64,000 nt of DNA from Tetrahymena elliotti 4EA. Lineage: Eukaryota > Ciliophora > Oligohymenophorea > Hymenostomatida > Tetrahymenidae. The stretch is from the NCBI GenBank assembly GCA_000231825.2, contig JH720405.1:17219-81218 (forward strand), read 5' to 3'. Shown here in pieces: positions 25,509-38,746 of this stretch (positions are counted from its first letter, which is position 1; each line of letters opens with the position of its first letter). The notes beneath the pieces are model-generated. The model made no database searches. It had not been told where the DNA came from and was given only the letters and a program-made list of their open reading frames with translations. The translations under genes and the position numbers were made by a program.

Positions 25509-28500
25509 ATGTTCATATAAAATATAAAATCTATTACAAATTTAGCTGATGTACATCAATTTCTTTTAATATAAAAATATTTTTTAATATTTATCTATTT
25601 AAAGTTGTAAAGCTCAAATTTAGCTTCCTACTTAAATCTTGATATCAATCTCAGGTAAAATTATTGACTTTTCTTTCTCACAATCAAATCTCAAACTTTG
25701 ATTTTTGGCCTAAGTGGCTGACTGATTAATTTGACTTACTTGATATTTATTTAGCTAGCTTATTTATTAACTTTAATTTATTTAATTCATATTTTTGTGT
25801 TTAGATCATTCTTATCTATATTTCCTTATTTGATATCTATTTTAATAATTTTCTATAAGTTTAAAAAATATTGGTGAAACAGATACATAAAAATTAGGAT
25901 CTGAGTTAATAAAATGCACTAGTGTTTAAACTTTGACTCTTAACCTTGGGTAAAAACAGTGTTTCAATATTAATTATACATTTTTGAATCAATAAAAAAC
26001 ACTTTAATTTATTGGTGACAGACTGACTGGCTAGTTTGGGTTGGTTTACTTGATATTTATTTCATTGGTTCATTCATAATTTTAATGTTTTTCTTATAAT
26101 TTTAAATATTTTTTTAATTTTCATAATTTTTTAAAAGGTTTAACAATCTTGGTTAAAAGGGAGCATAAAAAATAGTATCTGAGTTAACAAAATGTGCTAA
26201 TCTCTAAAATTTGACTCTTTTCCTTAGGTAGAAATATAATTTAATAATTATGTTTTAATGAATGAATAAAAGAGACTTTAATTTATGAGTGGGTGACTAA
26301 TTTTGTCTTGTTTTACTTAATATTTTATATGGCTCACTCATTTATAAATTTTAATCTGTTGTTTTTATATTTAATTCATATTTTTTTTCCCCTTTCTTTT
26401 TAATATTTCTTAATTCAAATTTATTTTTACAATTTTTTTAAAAGTGGCAATAATATTGGTGAAACAGGAGCATAAGAATTAGGATCTGAGCTTTCAAAAT
26501 GCTCTAATATCTAAGCCTTGACTCTTGGTCTTGAGTAAAAACAATGTTTCAATATTTATTATTATTCATTAACTTTTATTTTTTGTTTTCATGTTTATTC
26601 AAATTTGTATGTTTTTCTCATTCTTTTAAATATTTCTTTTATTTTTTTAAAGGTATAATAATTTTGGTCAAATGGGAGCATAAAAATTAGGATCTGGGTT
26701 AACAAAATGTGCTAATCTCTAAACTTTGACTCTTTTCCTTAGGTAAAAATAAAATTTATAAAATAATTATGCATTTATCAATGAATAAAAGATATTTAAA
26801 TTTCTCAGTGAGTGACTAATTTTGACTTGTTTTACTGAATATTACTTGCTCATTGATTAATTTTAATAATTTATTTTTATATCACATTTTTGTGTTTTAC
26901 CCATGATTTTAAATATTTCTTTATTCAATTATTATTTTTATAATTTTTTAAAAGTGGCAACAATATTGGTGAAATTGGAGTATAAAAATTCGCAAATGAG
27001 TTAGAGAAATGCTCTAATCTTAAAACTTTGACTCTTGTACTTGGGTATTGATTATTGTTTTGGAAAGAATAAAACAGATTTTAATTTAGCAAGAATGAAT
27101 TACTGACTAAACTAATTTTGGTTTGGCTTACTTGTCATTTTTTTAGCCTGATATTCATTGTCTTTTATTTTTTGTTTTAGTATTTCAATTTTTATGTTTT
27201 TCACATTCTTTTAAATCTTTTTTAATTCAATATTTATCTTTTAAAAGTGGTAATAATATTGGTCAAATGGGTGCATAAAAATTAGGATCAGAGTTATCAA
27301 AATGCTCTAGTCTCTAAGCTTTGACTCTTAACCTCTTGTAAAAAAATTTTTTTAATATTAATTATGCATTCATGAATGAATAAAACTGATTTTGATTTAA
27401 TATGAGCACCTAATTTTGGTTTGGTTTACTTGATATTCTCATTCATTTAAATATTTCTTTATTCAACCTTTATTTTATAATTTTAAAAGTAATAATAATA
27501 TTGGTGATATGGGTACCTAAGCATTAGGATCTGAGTTAATAAAATGCTCTAATCTCAAAACTTTGAATCTTAATCTCCAGTAAAAATATGTTTTTTTCAT
27601 ATTTATTCAAATTTTTATGTTTTTCGTATTCATGTCTTTATTCGTATTAATATTTATTATTTTTTAAAAGTTTCAATGATATTGGTAAGATCGGAGCATA
27701 AAAATTAGGATCTGAGTTGGCAAAATGCTCTAATATCTAAACCTTGACTCTTAACCTTGGGTAAAAATAGTGTTTCAATAATAATTGTGCAATTTGCAAA
27801 AAATATTATTATTAAAAGATTACTGACTGACAAGCTTTTATCTATTTTTTTCATATTTAATTCCAATTTTTATACTTTTCTCATTAATTTAAATATTTCT
27901 TTATTCAATATTATTTTTTAAAAGTAACAATAAAATTGGTGAAATTGGATCATAAGAATTAGGATCAGAGTTAGCTAAATGCTCTAATCTCTAAACTTTG
28001 ACTCTTGGCCTCTAGTAAAAATAGTGTTCAACATAAATTATAATTTTGGAAACTAAAAATACATTAATTTAATATAAGTACCAAACTGACTAATATTGGT
28101 TTACTAAATATTTATTTGGCTGGCTCATTCATTATTTTTTATTATTTTTTGTTTTCATATTCTATTCAAATGATTATTTTTTTCTCATTTTTTAAATATT
28201 TATTTTCTTAATTTTTTGAATTTTTTAAAAGATGGAATAATATTGATGATATGGGATCATATAACCTAGGATCTGAGATAGCAAAATATTCTAATCTCTA
28301 AACTTTGAATCTAGACCTTAAGTAAGAATAGTGTTTCAATATTAATTATACATTAAGGAATGAATAAAAAAGAATTTAATTTAATAAAACTGACAGAGAC
28401 AATTTTGATTTGGTTGGATATTTGTTTATCTCTATCATAAATTCATTAATTTTTATTTGCTACTTTCATATTTAATTCATTATGTTTTTCTCATTCATTT

Positions 28501-28953
28501 AGCTATTTCTTTGTTAGATATTTATATTTATTATTTTTTAAAAGTGGCAACAATATTGATGAAATGGCAGTATTAGGATTAGCATCTGAGTTAGCAAAGT
28601 GCTATAATCTCTAAACTTTGACTCTTGGTATTGGGTAAAAATAGTGCTTCAATAATAATTTATCATTTAGGAATGAATAAAAGAGACTTTAATTTATGAG
28701 CAACTGACTAATGAACTTTGATTTGGTTTCTTGATATTAGTTTGGCTCCCTCATTCATTCATAAATTTTTATATATTGTTTTCATATTTGATTTCAAATT
28801 TTTATGTTTTTCTCATTCTTTTAAATATTTGTTTATCTAATACTTATTTTTATAATTTTTAAAAGTTTAGAAAAAATTGGTGAAATAGTTTCAAAAGGAT
28901 TAAGATCAAAACTTATTAAAACAAAAAGACTAGCTACTATAAAATTGGAATGA
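25509..28953 (+). CDS. LRR protein of the 90-bp-exon class, intact
   Basis: Thirteen exons: 25509-25654 (146 nt), then eleven exons of exactly 90 nt starting at 25860, 26138, 26445, 26653, 26955, 27248, 27490, 27671, 27925, 28232 and 28545, then a terminal exon 28866-28953. The sum is 1,224 nt (407 residues), in frame. Every intron is phase 2 and begins GTA; most acceptors end TTTTAAAAG. Each 90-nt exon encodes one 30-residue LRR, typically NNIGE.GAQKLGSELAKC followed by SNLQTLTL. Exon 1 (MFIQNIKSITNLADVHQFLL...) matches exon 1 of the gene at 16411, and the last exon ends KRLATIKLE. There is no signal peptide or kinase domain; it is probably cytosolic and binds an unknown partner. Introns are themselves repeats (near TTGGTTTACTTGATATT), so exon plus intron duplicated as a unit. 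Confidence 0.88.
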
Positions 28954-29241
28954 TTACTTTTAATGAAACAAAATATTTAAATTAAAAGAATTTATTTAAA
29001 TTTTTAATTGATAAATTGCAATTAATTTAAACTTAATTATAAAGATAAAAATAAATAATCAATCCTGTCTAAATATTAAAACTTATTTATCTGTCTTAAT
29101 CAATTTTCTATTTAAATAAAATTTGTAATTATTTTTATTTAATTTAAAATAACTTGATTTTATTATTATTTAAAAAGCAAATATAAAAATTACTTTATCG
29201 TAATTTATTTTATATTTTATAAAATGTACAAAATGTTATAT
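28954..29241. other. Intergenic
   Basis: A+T-rich 3' flank of the LRR gene; I see no gene or motif. Confidence 0.4.
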
Positions 29242-29352
29242 ACAGTAATTTCTTATTAATTAACACTCACGAAATAAAATTTTGACCCCAAATTATTGAG
29301 TTAAAATATCAATTTTTTAAAAATGAGTGTCAATAAAAAAGAGTGTTAATTT
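29242..29352. mobile_element. Possible end of a pogo/mariner-like element
   Basis: After TATA comes CAGTAATTTCTTATTAATTA, then ACACTCACGAAATAAAATTT and GACCCCAAATTATTGAG. This resembles the CAGTAAAACCTCTATAAATT-type ends of pogo-like elements. The 10-bp block ATTAACACTC (29258) is inverted as GAGTGTTAAT (29341), forming a hairpin of about 90 bp. No transposase and no matching second end were found nearby, so the call is tentative. Confidence 0.3.
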
Positions 29353-29772
29353 TGGAGAAATCATGATATTTCATTCTATTTATGTGAATTTTTTAAAAAT
29401 TAAAAAATCAGAATTTCAGGAGAGAGAGGGTAAAAAGAATAATGGCTATTTAATAAGAAAAGTATTAGAAAATAATCTTATTCTTCGGTTAATAGATAAT
29501 GAAAAAGATAAAAAAGAAATAAAAATAATAATGAAAAGTTTTGTTTTGTTAATACAAAAACAAGAATCAAAAAAATGATTATTTATTTTTTTAATATTAA
29601 TTAAATTTGAATAGATATCAGATTAATTCAACTTATTTGATATTTTACAAAATTTTGTTTGAAAAATTTTACCAATATATTTCCTATTAATTCTTATTTA
29701 AAACTCAATTAAATATTAAAAAAAATTTTTTAAATAAATAAATAAATATTAATATATAATTTACAATAATTT

Positions 29773-32372
29773 ACTGATATCACTGAGGTACTTTAACACT
29801 AAAAGATATGGAATTATATTTTAATATTTATTTATTTAAAGTTAACAAACTCTAATTTAACTTCATACTAACATATTAAAATGCATCTCAGATAAAATTA
29901 TTAATTTTTCTTCAAAATAATGAAATCTTTGCATTTTGGTGATTAATTTATTTGGGTTTACTTTATATTTGTTTCTCATTAACTTTAACTTCCTTTTTTT
30001 CAAATTTAATTTGTATTTATATCTTTTTCTCATTTTAATTTTGAATACTTTGATAATTTTTTAAAGATAAAAAAGTTGGTGAAAAAGGAGCATCAAATTA
30101 GGATCTAAGATAGCAGAGTGCTCTAATCTCTAAACTTTGAGTCTTTACCTAAGGTAAAATCGTTTTTTTTAATATCAATTATAAATATTTAAATAAATAA
30201 AGATTTTAATTAATGAACTGATTGATTCACATCTTTATCTTTTTCTCATTATTCCTTTATTCAATTTTTTAAAAGTGACAATAATATTGGTGAAACAAGT
30301 ACACAAAAATTAGAGTCAGAATTAGCAAAATGCTCTTATCTCTAATCTTTGAATCTTGATTTAAGGTAAAAATAGTTTTCAATATTATTCTTTGCATTTT
30401 GATCTTTTTTTTTAAATTTTTCTTTTTTCAATATTTTATCTCTTTATTTTTCAAAAGTTAGAATAAAATTGGTGAAGTGGGTGTGTATATATTAGGATCC
30501 GAGTTTAAAAAATGTTCTAACATCTATACATTAAATCTTTTATTTAATTTTTTGTCACACAATTTATTTTTTTTTCATTCTTTGTTCACTAAATATTTAA
30601 CTTTTTTAATATTTTTTAAAAGTGAAAATAATATTGGTGAAGCAGGTTCATAAAAATTAGGATTTGAGTGAGCAAAATGCTCTAATCTCTAAATTTTAAC
30701 TCTAGACCTCAAGTAACAATAATTTTTTCAATATTAATTAATGTTGTTGAACAAATAAAAAATTTAACTTATAAATGACTGACAAACTAACTTGCTGGCT
30801 GATTTATTTTTATTTCTTTTCTCGAATTTAATTCTAATTATTATCTTTTTCTCATTATTTCTATATTTCTTCATTCTATATTTTAAGATTTTATATTTTT
30901 TAAAAGGTGGAATAGTCTTGGTGAAATGGGTTCATAAAAATTAGGATCTGAGTTAGCAAAATGCTTTAATCTGAAAACTTTGAATCTTGCTCTTGAGTAA
31001 AAATAGTTTTTAATTAGTATAAAACATTTTTGAGTAAATATAGAATTTATTTTTTGAGTAACAGGCTTCTTATTTTGGGGTTACTTAATATTGAGCTCAT
31101 TTATTTTGATTTGTTGTTGATAAATTTGAATTCACATTTTTATTTTTCTCATTCTTTGAATATTTTATATTAAAGGTCAAATACTTTGGTGAAATAGGTC
31201 TATAAAAATTAGGATTTGAATTAACAAAATGCTCTAATCTCTATTCTTTGAGTCTTTACCTTGAGTAAAAATTATTTTTTCAATACTAATTATGCATTTT
31301 TGAGTTAAAAAAAGCTTTACCAATGAAACAAACTAACTGACTTATTAATTCAATATTTATATTTTTTTAAAAAATGACAATAATATTGGTGAAATAGGAG
31401 CAGAAAAATTAGGATAAGAGTTAACAAAATGCTCTGACTCTTGACATTAGGTAAAAATAATTTTCCAATAAATAAATAAAGTATTTTATTTATGAGAACC
31501 TGATCTGCTAAATAACTAACTAATAGGATTGCCTAACTCATTCATTATTTTTAACTATTGCTTTCAAATTGTATCTCTCATTTTTAACCAGCTATTAGGT
31601 TATTTTGATACTATTATCTTTACCCATTCTTTTAATATTTTATATTTTATCATTTTATAAAAGTTATAATATTTTTGATGAAATTGATGCACAAAAATTA
31701 GGATGTGAGTTAACAATATGCTCTAATCTCCAAAGTTTAACTCTTCACCTATGGTAGAAATAGTTTTTCAATATTAATTATATATTTTTGAATTAATAAA
31801 GATTTAATTAGGAGTAACATACGAATGATAAATTTATTTGGGCTAACTTGTTATTCAGCTTTATTATTAATTTTTATTTATTATTTTTATGTTTAATTAC
31901 TATGTTTATCTTTATCTCATTCTTTGAAAATTTATTTTTTTCAATGGTATTTTTTTAATTTATTAAACGGTGCTAAAATGGAATACAAAAATTAGGATCT
32001 GAGTTATTAAAATTTTCTAATCTCAACATTTTAATTCTTTAGATTGAGTAAAAATAGTTTTTAAATGAATTATGGATTTTTAATAAATAAAAATTTTAAT
32101 TTATGAGCAATCGACTAATAAGGTTAAATTTATTTAGGTTTACTTGATATTTAGGGCTGTTTCATTAATTTTTTGAATATTAATTCATAATCTTATTTTT
32201 CTGATTCTTTCAATATTTCTTTATTCAATACTTTATATTTTTATAATATCTAAAAAGGGAAGGACACTTTGACCAAATGAGTGCTTCACAAATGAGATTA
32301 AAATTCTTAAAATTAAGAAATTTAGTTAGGCTGTCATTTGAATACTTTGATTATAATAGTTATAATGCTTGA
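29773..32372 (+). pseudogene. Decayed LRR array of the 90-bp-exon class
   Basis: The first exon equivalent ends at 29891 (ILIFIYLKLTNSNLTSY), but no ATG lies upstream and its donor has changed from CAGGTAAAA to CAGATAAAA. Later units: 30067-30153 (87 nt, TGA in frame), 30276-30365 (90 nt, intact), 30458-30547 (no GT donor), 30623-30712 (TGA at 30669 in place of Leu), 30907-30996 (90 nt, intact), 31176-31264 (89 nt), about 31378-31450 (acceptor lost, 14-nt internal deletion), 31664-31753 (90 nt, intact), and a poor unit near 31970-32050. A terminal exon 32258-32372 (ending DYNSYNA) still reads in frame. Start, several splice sites and frames are gone, so no full protein can be made. It lies head to tail behind the intact gene at 25509-28953 and is probably a duplicate of it. 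Confidence 0.82.
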
Positions 32373-32982
32373 TTCATATTATGAAATAAGTTAATTACTT
32401 TTTAAAATACTAAATGAGTGCATAAATTATTTAACTAAAACTTGTTTTTATTAGAAAAATAGTAATTACTTACAATTTAATTATAAAGTTAAAAATCAAA
32501 ACATATTTCTTAATATTTATTTTTTAATTATATATCTATTTAATATTTTGTTTTTTAATTTTTTTAAATTTAATTTATGTTATTAACAATAATTAAAATA
32601 CAATTTTAATTTATTTTTATTAAATCTAAGAATACTTAAAAAAAAAAAAATTAAAAATTTTAGATAAACCAGATGGTTTTGTTATAGATATAGCTAGATA
32701 ATAATATGTAAAACAGATTGAGGCCATGAAAAAATCGAAATTTAATTGATGAGAATTTACTCAACAACCCCACTAAATTATAGAATTCTATAAACCATAA
32801 AAAGTTAAAAAAGAACAAATTAATTAAAAAATTATTATTTAAAGGGGAAAAAAAAATTCAAGATAAAATGTGTTACTTCTACAAAAGGATAATAATGAAA
32901 TTGGTGATAGAATAAAAATATATTTGGAACTACTTATAACATGCTTTTACATAAAGATATTAAACACATGGAGAAAAATTAA
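32373..32982. other. Intergenic between convergent units
   Basis: A+T-rich spacer between the decayed LRR array (+) and the 3' end of membrane protein copy B (-). It holds poly-A runs near 32640 and nothing I can assign. Confidence 0.45.
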
Positions 32983-35900
32983 TCAATTTTTATTTTTATC
33001 TATTTATTTTTACTTTTTTTGTGGAGTTTGACTTTTGTGAATCAATCCTATAATTAGTTTGGCAAAATTTAAGCAAAATTATACCAAAAATAGTAAATTA
33101 AAAGACAATAAAAGTAGCAAGATTACATTTCCTAAAAATATGTACTACTAAAATTATTTATTATTTAGAATTTTATCTTGTTTAAATTTTTATTCTAAAT
33201 TGATAAGCGGTATGTGCAAAAACCATACAGATGAAAAAACCATTTCTCCAATAAATTTAATTGCTCTACTAACTTTAGATTTATATGCCTTTGCTAAAAT
33301 AGTATGGACAGCCGAAATTAGAAATATTACCCCACAAATAGAACAAATCACAATTGGATATTTAAAAAATATACAGACAACAGCTAAGTAAAGATATTTT
33401 TTCACAGTTTGAATTTAAAAGTAATACTTGCTCAACCAATTTTAGCTAAAGTCAATACGCTCAGTGTACATATTTGAATACTCTCTTTTTTACCTGCATC
33501 TACTATTTACATTTTAGATATTAAATTTCAATATTGAAACATGAATACATATTAGTACAATACTTAAATACAATCCCATTCTGTAAATATATGACTCTTC
33601 ATTTATTTCTACAAATTAAACAAAAATGCAAATAAAAGTGACAGCCAAAGTAGTTTCTTAATCTCCATTAAATTTTTAAATTAAAAAGGTTTTTATTTTT
33701 TATAGATGTTAGTTTTTATAAAACTTAAAATATTCATTAAAAATTATTAAAATGATCAGAAATAGAAGGCTAAATTATTAAATCAATAATATCGGTATAT
33801 TAACGATTACGCTTTGACTAAATCCAAGGCTTTTAAATTTACCAAAATCTGGTTGTTTAACATCTTTTTCTTATAATTTATAACCAAAAAGACTCATTTA
33901 TTTGTTATTGTTTTCATTTAAGTAATCAGGTACTTGAGGGAAGACAAAAGTTCCTACTATCTGATAGAATTAATATAATTAGGGTGGGAAAATAGCATTA
34001 AGCAAAAGGAAAACAGATACAGGCTATAATGTATTTAGAACATAGAAAACAATCTATAATTAATTGATTATACTAAATACATCTGTATTAGCAGATTTGA
34101 ATTAATTCAATGAATTTGATAGATTCTCTGTTACTTTGATTTCTATCTCTTATAAAATAAATGGGCCTATCTTAGCTTTCATTTGGACATTCAAATGTTT
34201 AGGGTGTAAAATATACTCTTGGTCTTCACTTACAAAGTATTTGTTGGAAATTATAATAACATAAATATAATCTGCTTAAAAAGAAGCTTTGACTCCCAAC
34301 TCGACCTAGAATTAGTTCTTAATGTATTTTGGGTTTTTCAAATCATAATAGTTATTTGGTATTTCAGGAATGTAAAATTTAATTACTTATGATAACTCTA
34401 TTTCTGAAATATTAAAATTTTTCAAAGTTTGTTCAAAGCTAAAGATGATGTAGTATTTTTTATTTTGATAGATATTGCTAAGCTCTACACTTAAGCCTTT
34501 AAGACAAGAAGATTCTTTAAATTATTGTGAATCATATGTGCAAGGTTTACAACTTTTAGTTGTTGGATCGTATTATGTACCTTTCCAACAGGCAATACAA
34601 TTACCATCTGATTGCTCTTGATAACCAAAGGGACAATGGCATAAAGGAGGATTAACTCTATTTTAAGAGCAAACTGTACAATTTTCTTAAGTTGTTTAGC
34701 AATTTTAACATTTCTCAAGGCACATAATTTTAATCTCAACACACTTATTTTATATTTCTATAAAATTTGGCATGCATTCACAAGAAGGAAGCATTCTATT
34801 TTCACCATTGCAAGATAAACAGAAATTATTATCAACAGGGCTACAAGTCTTACATTTTTGATTACAAGTGCATATATTTTTTGTTGGTAAATTAGATTAA
34901 ATGCAGTCACAACTAGGTATTATTTAGTTTATATATTCGCATTCAACACAATTATTGCTATTTCCACTACATGATTTACACTATGTATCACACATCTCAC
35001 ATTTATTAGATAAAATGTTAAAAAAATAGGACTACTTACATACAAGACAGCTTGAGTTAGGATCAGAATTTGGGTCTTTACATTCAGTACATTTAAAACT
35101 TTCAGTCATATATTACATTGCTGCACATAATTACTCTTAAAGATTTGTTGGGGGCTTCTAATTACATGTTTATTCCTTTTAATTTATAAAAGCTAATAGT
35201 TTCAAATTTCGAGATATTTAATAGCATTCTTGGTAAGTGACAATCTGGTTTTTATAATATAAGTATCCCTTTTTCAATTAAATGCATTTCATATTTTCAA
35301 GGTTTATATAAACAAAACAAGGATCATAATTAGTCAAATCGTAGTAAACAAAAGTATTTAGGGGATAAATATTTATATTGTCAAGATAAACTTTGTGAGG
35401 AATATAATCTCCAAAATCAATTTATTTTATTTTTGTTCCTGGAGATACAATAATTTGAAATGTTTCTTAAGCTTAATTGCAGGTAATATCCATAAAAAGG
35501 GTGGTTATTGAAACTTACCTTAGTTTCTTATTTTCTACTCTTGTTGCAATTAAAAAGAAATTTGATTAGTTGAAATGAAGGACAGCTTTTTTGAATGTTT
35601 TAGTAACGCTTTAATATTAAATTTACACAACCATAATTTCCTAATCATAATCTGGCAAAATAAACACCTTCAAATTAGTAGCTTCATTAGTTATTTCTAA
35701 TACTTTAAATTATGAATATTAAAAAGCAGGATCAAATTCAATGTTAAATGAAATAGTAAATAAATCTTCATAACTTGTGGTATAAATTATTGTTGCATGA
35801 ATATTTTCATTCAATTAAAATCCTTAAAATTCGTTTAATATTTGTAAAGGGTTATCAAACTACAGATAAGGCTGACCGGGCTAATCATTATCAGCTATAT

Positions 35901-38142
35901 AAGTGATTGGTTACATTTAATTAACATCAAGCTTATATCTACCTATTTATGGAAAATCCTCTTAATAAATAGTAAAAAATTAATTTATTCCTTCTGATTA
36001 ACTAGGATATGGTATATTTTTTATGAATGTTATAGGAAAACTTATTAAAGATAGGCAACCTGTTAAGATAGTATCACACCTCCCTACACATAACTCAATA
36101 TTTGACGATGTAATAAACTAAAAAGAGCCTGTTTGTTAATTATAGTAATTGTGTTGATTTGTTCTAAATAAGAATAAATAATTTGAGTTGTCAGTCCAAA
36201 AAGCAATCCAAGCTAATTCATTTTAGTCAAAGATATATTATTATTGTAATTAATCATTGACAAAGTATTTTATGAAAAGAATGAAAACTGAATTAATAAT
36301 TGAACAGCTAAGGGTTATTTTCATGATAATATTATTATTATTTTTTATAGTCGCTATGATTAACCCACTAAACTATAAATTAACTGTTTTAGCAATCAAG
36401 GAAAAAGAAAAGAAGATGGAATCTCCTGCTTATAAATTAAGCTAATCTTTTGTAAATATAAATTTATTTAAATCAGGATCAACGTCACTACTCACACAAG
36501 CTGGACCAAATTCAGGTTTTTAAAGTATCCTTCTTGTATTTTATCTGTATGGTATTACAAAAAGAGGCATTAAGCAATCTTACCCATCATCAAATGCATT
36601 TTTATCTGAACAATTTCCTTTTGAATCTCTTTATTTATGACAATCTTATAAGCTGGAACAATATCTACAATATTCAGGGCATTTAATGCAATCTTTATCC
36701 TCTAAATAATACCCTAATAGGCACTTGCATCCATTAGGAGAAGATTAATCATTGATCATATTTTTAGGGCATATTATTCTTGGAGGATTCCAATCTTTAA
36801 CTCCTAGAATTTCTGAATCAGAATTTGAAGTACTCTTTTGAACACATTACATATTGTTTGAGAAATCCAGTAAATAACCATTCATACAAATTACACATGA
36901 TCCATCACTAACTTAGAAATAGCACTTTTAATTAGTATTTACATAAGATCCTTTATAAATTCTGATATGGTTTAATTAATAAGGTGAATCTACAGAAAAA
37001 AATTCTAATCTGACTCTGAAAACTTGGTCAGTAATCCATGTTTCTGCAACCTTTTTAACACCATTACTAAATAAATATATCTTTTCCTATCTAACAATAA
37101 CAATATGATTCCAGACTAAATTATTTTAATTAAAAATTGTTGATAATAATTAGATTTTTCCTTCTTCAAAATACAAGCACAAGCTATTTGAGTCAAATTA
37201 AATACAAAGATAAGGAGAATTAAATAAAGGCATTTGATTAAGCTTAATGTAAAAAGATAAAATCATTTCATTATTTATGTCTATGTAGTTAGTTTAAATT
37301 GAATTATTATTGAAGCTAATCGTATTATTGAACTATTCCATTACATTTTATTTTAAGAATAAATCTCCTTTATTGCTTAATACTTATTCTAAATTACTCT
37401 GCGTATAAAAGAAATCATAATTATACAGTATTTCTGTTTTTTTTAGTATAATTTAATAAAAAATTTGATTAATTTATGCACTATTAATAATATCTGATAT
37501 TCCTATACTCAAAAATGAAACTAATTAACAAGAAGGAAATACTCCAAGTCTTTTTGGAGGGTTTCCGTAATTAATTTCTAGTTCATTTGTTTTAAATTTC
37601 CCTATAAAAGTTTATAAAAAAGGGATTTAAACAAATACATTATTTGTATTTAATTGTTAAATTAATAGTTAAGCTTAAATAGTGTTTGATGATATAGATA
37701 TATCTAATCCTATTCCTATCCACTAGTTAATGCATATCATAGAATCTTAAGTTTCATTTGGAATGCCATTAATTTTTAAGAAAATTTTATTTTATGATAA
37801 ATTATAGTCAAGAGATACAACTAAGTCAGATTAGTGGATTGAAAATAGGGTATAATCATAAGCATAGTATCCAAAAAATGCAGTAAAAATTGCGAAAGCC
37901 ATTCTTTAAGTATTATTTTAGCCAGGAAATAACTATGAAAATTTCAATGTTGATGATTGAGAATCTGGCTTCTACTAACATGGTTGAGCTTAACTAAATC
38001 CTATTTATTATATTTAAAAATATGCTTATGGTTAATAACACAAAGTTATTCTTGCGATCTAAATAATAATAATCACAAGTTTGATAGTGTTATGATAAGA
38101 ATTAGCATTCAAAGCTATTAAATTATTTGCTCTAATTCTCAT
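32983..38142 (-). CDS. Cys-rich multi-pass membrane protein, copy B
   Basis: A single exon of 1,719 codons runs from ATG 38142 to TGA 32985-32983. The order of parts matches copy A: a hydrophobic leader (NTIKLVIIIIQIARITLCY, about residues 18-36), a beta-rich ectodomain, a first Cys-rich knot (about 36640-36880), a second Cys-rich run (about 34520-35130), and C-terminal helices. Motifs such as QPCQQKPDSQSSTLKFSQLF near the N-terminus and YLYLAVVCIFFKYPIVICS near the C-terminus align residue by residue with copy A. The leader begins with an extra polar segment (MRIRANNLIALNANSYH), so the signal may act as an anchor. Its tail faces the LRR array at 29773-32372. Function unknown; a surface protein is inferred. 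Confidence 0.87.
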
Positions 38143-38335
38143 TTTGCCTTATTTTAAAAACTTTTAGACTTTAATATGTATATTAATATTTAAAAAAATA
38201 GATAATCAATAAAAACAAATATAGAGGCTTTTCAATTTTGTTTGTTTCTTATTAATTCTTCTTACTGCTTTTACCTTATTATTCAATAACTCAGATTGGA
38301 TTTATTTAAACAATTTTTTCCGAATCAGTCATATG

Positions 38336-38746
38336 ATGGATGATTAATTTATTTTGTATTTTTGTTCTGATTTAAATCTAAAACCTTTAATTTCCAAAAA
38401 ATCAAATGAAAATCAAATTAAATATAAGCAATCATTATCTTTGAAAAAATATCTAGCAACTGTAGCTAAGATATTCTTAATCCAAAATAATGACCTCAAG
38501 GCTAAAAATAGGCAGCTCAGATTTAATAATAAAGGAGTAAACATTAAATTGATAGGAATTAGAAAGTTAAAGATACAAAATTTAACATATTTTCCTTTTA
38601 ACAAAATCCTATTAATTTTTGTCATTTAGAACACAAAATCTAGTCTTTTAATATTTAAATTTTTCTATTTCATGATTTCCTTTAACAGAAAATTAATTTT
38701 GATTAAAGAATCTATTGCTAAATATTGTATAAATTAATTTTAATGA
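38336..38746 (+). CDS. Small basic ORF, doubtful
   Basis: An ATG at 38336 (MDDQFILYFCSDLN...) opens 136 codons to TGA 38744-38746, using two TAA and two TAG as Gln. It is divergent from membrane protein copy B, with 193 bp between starts. The product is rich in Lys, Ile, Leu and Asn, with no clear domain or signal peptide. Equivalent ORFs are not seen upstream of the sister copies, and chance ORFs of this size are expected in this composition. Confidence 0.3.

Noticed and set aside
29363..29578. Open frame of about 71 codons ending at TGA 29576-29578
   Set aside because: No homology or signal, lies in A+T-rich DNA between LRR arrays, and a TGA sits just upstream of the longer version; a chance ORF is likely.
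33200..33391. Plus-strand frame opposite the C-terminus of copy B
   Set aside because: It is a shadow of the conserved minus-strand helices; the minus-strand frame is conserved in all four copies.
38413..38625. Minus-strand hydrophobic frame at 38413-38625
   Set aside because: Antisense to the other small ORF, with no signal beyond composition; at most one of the two could be real.
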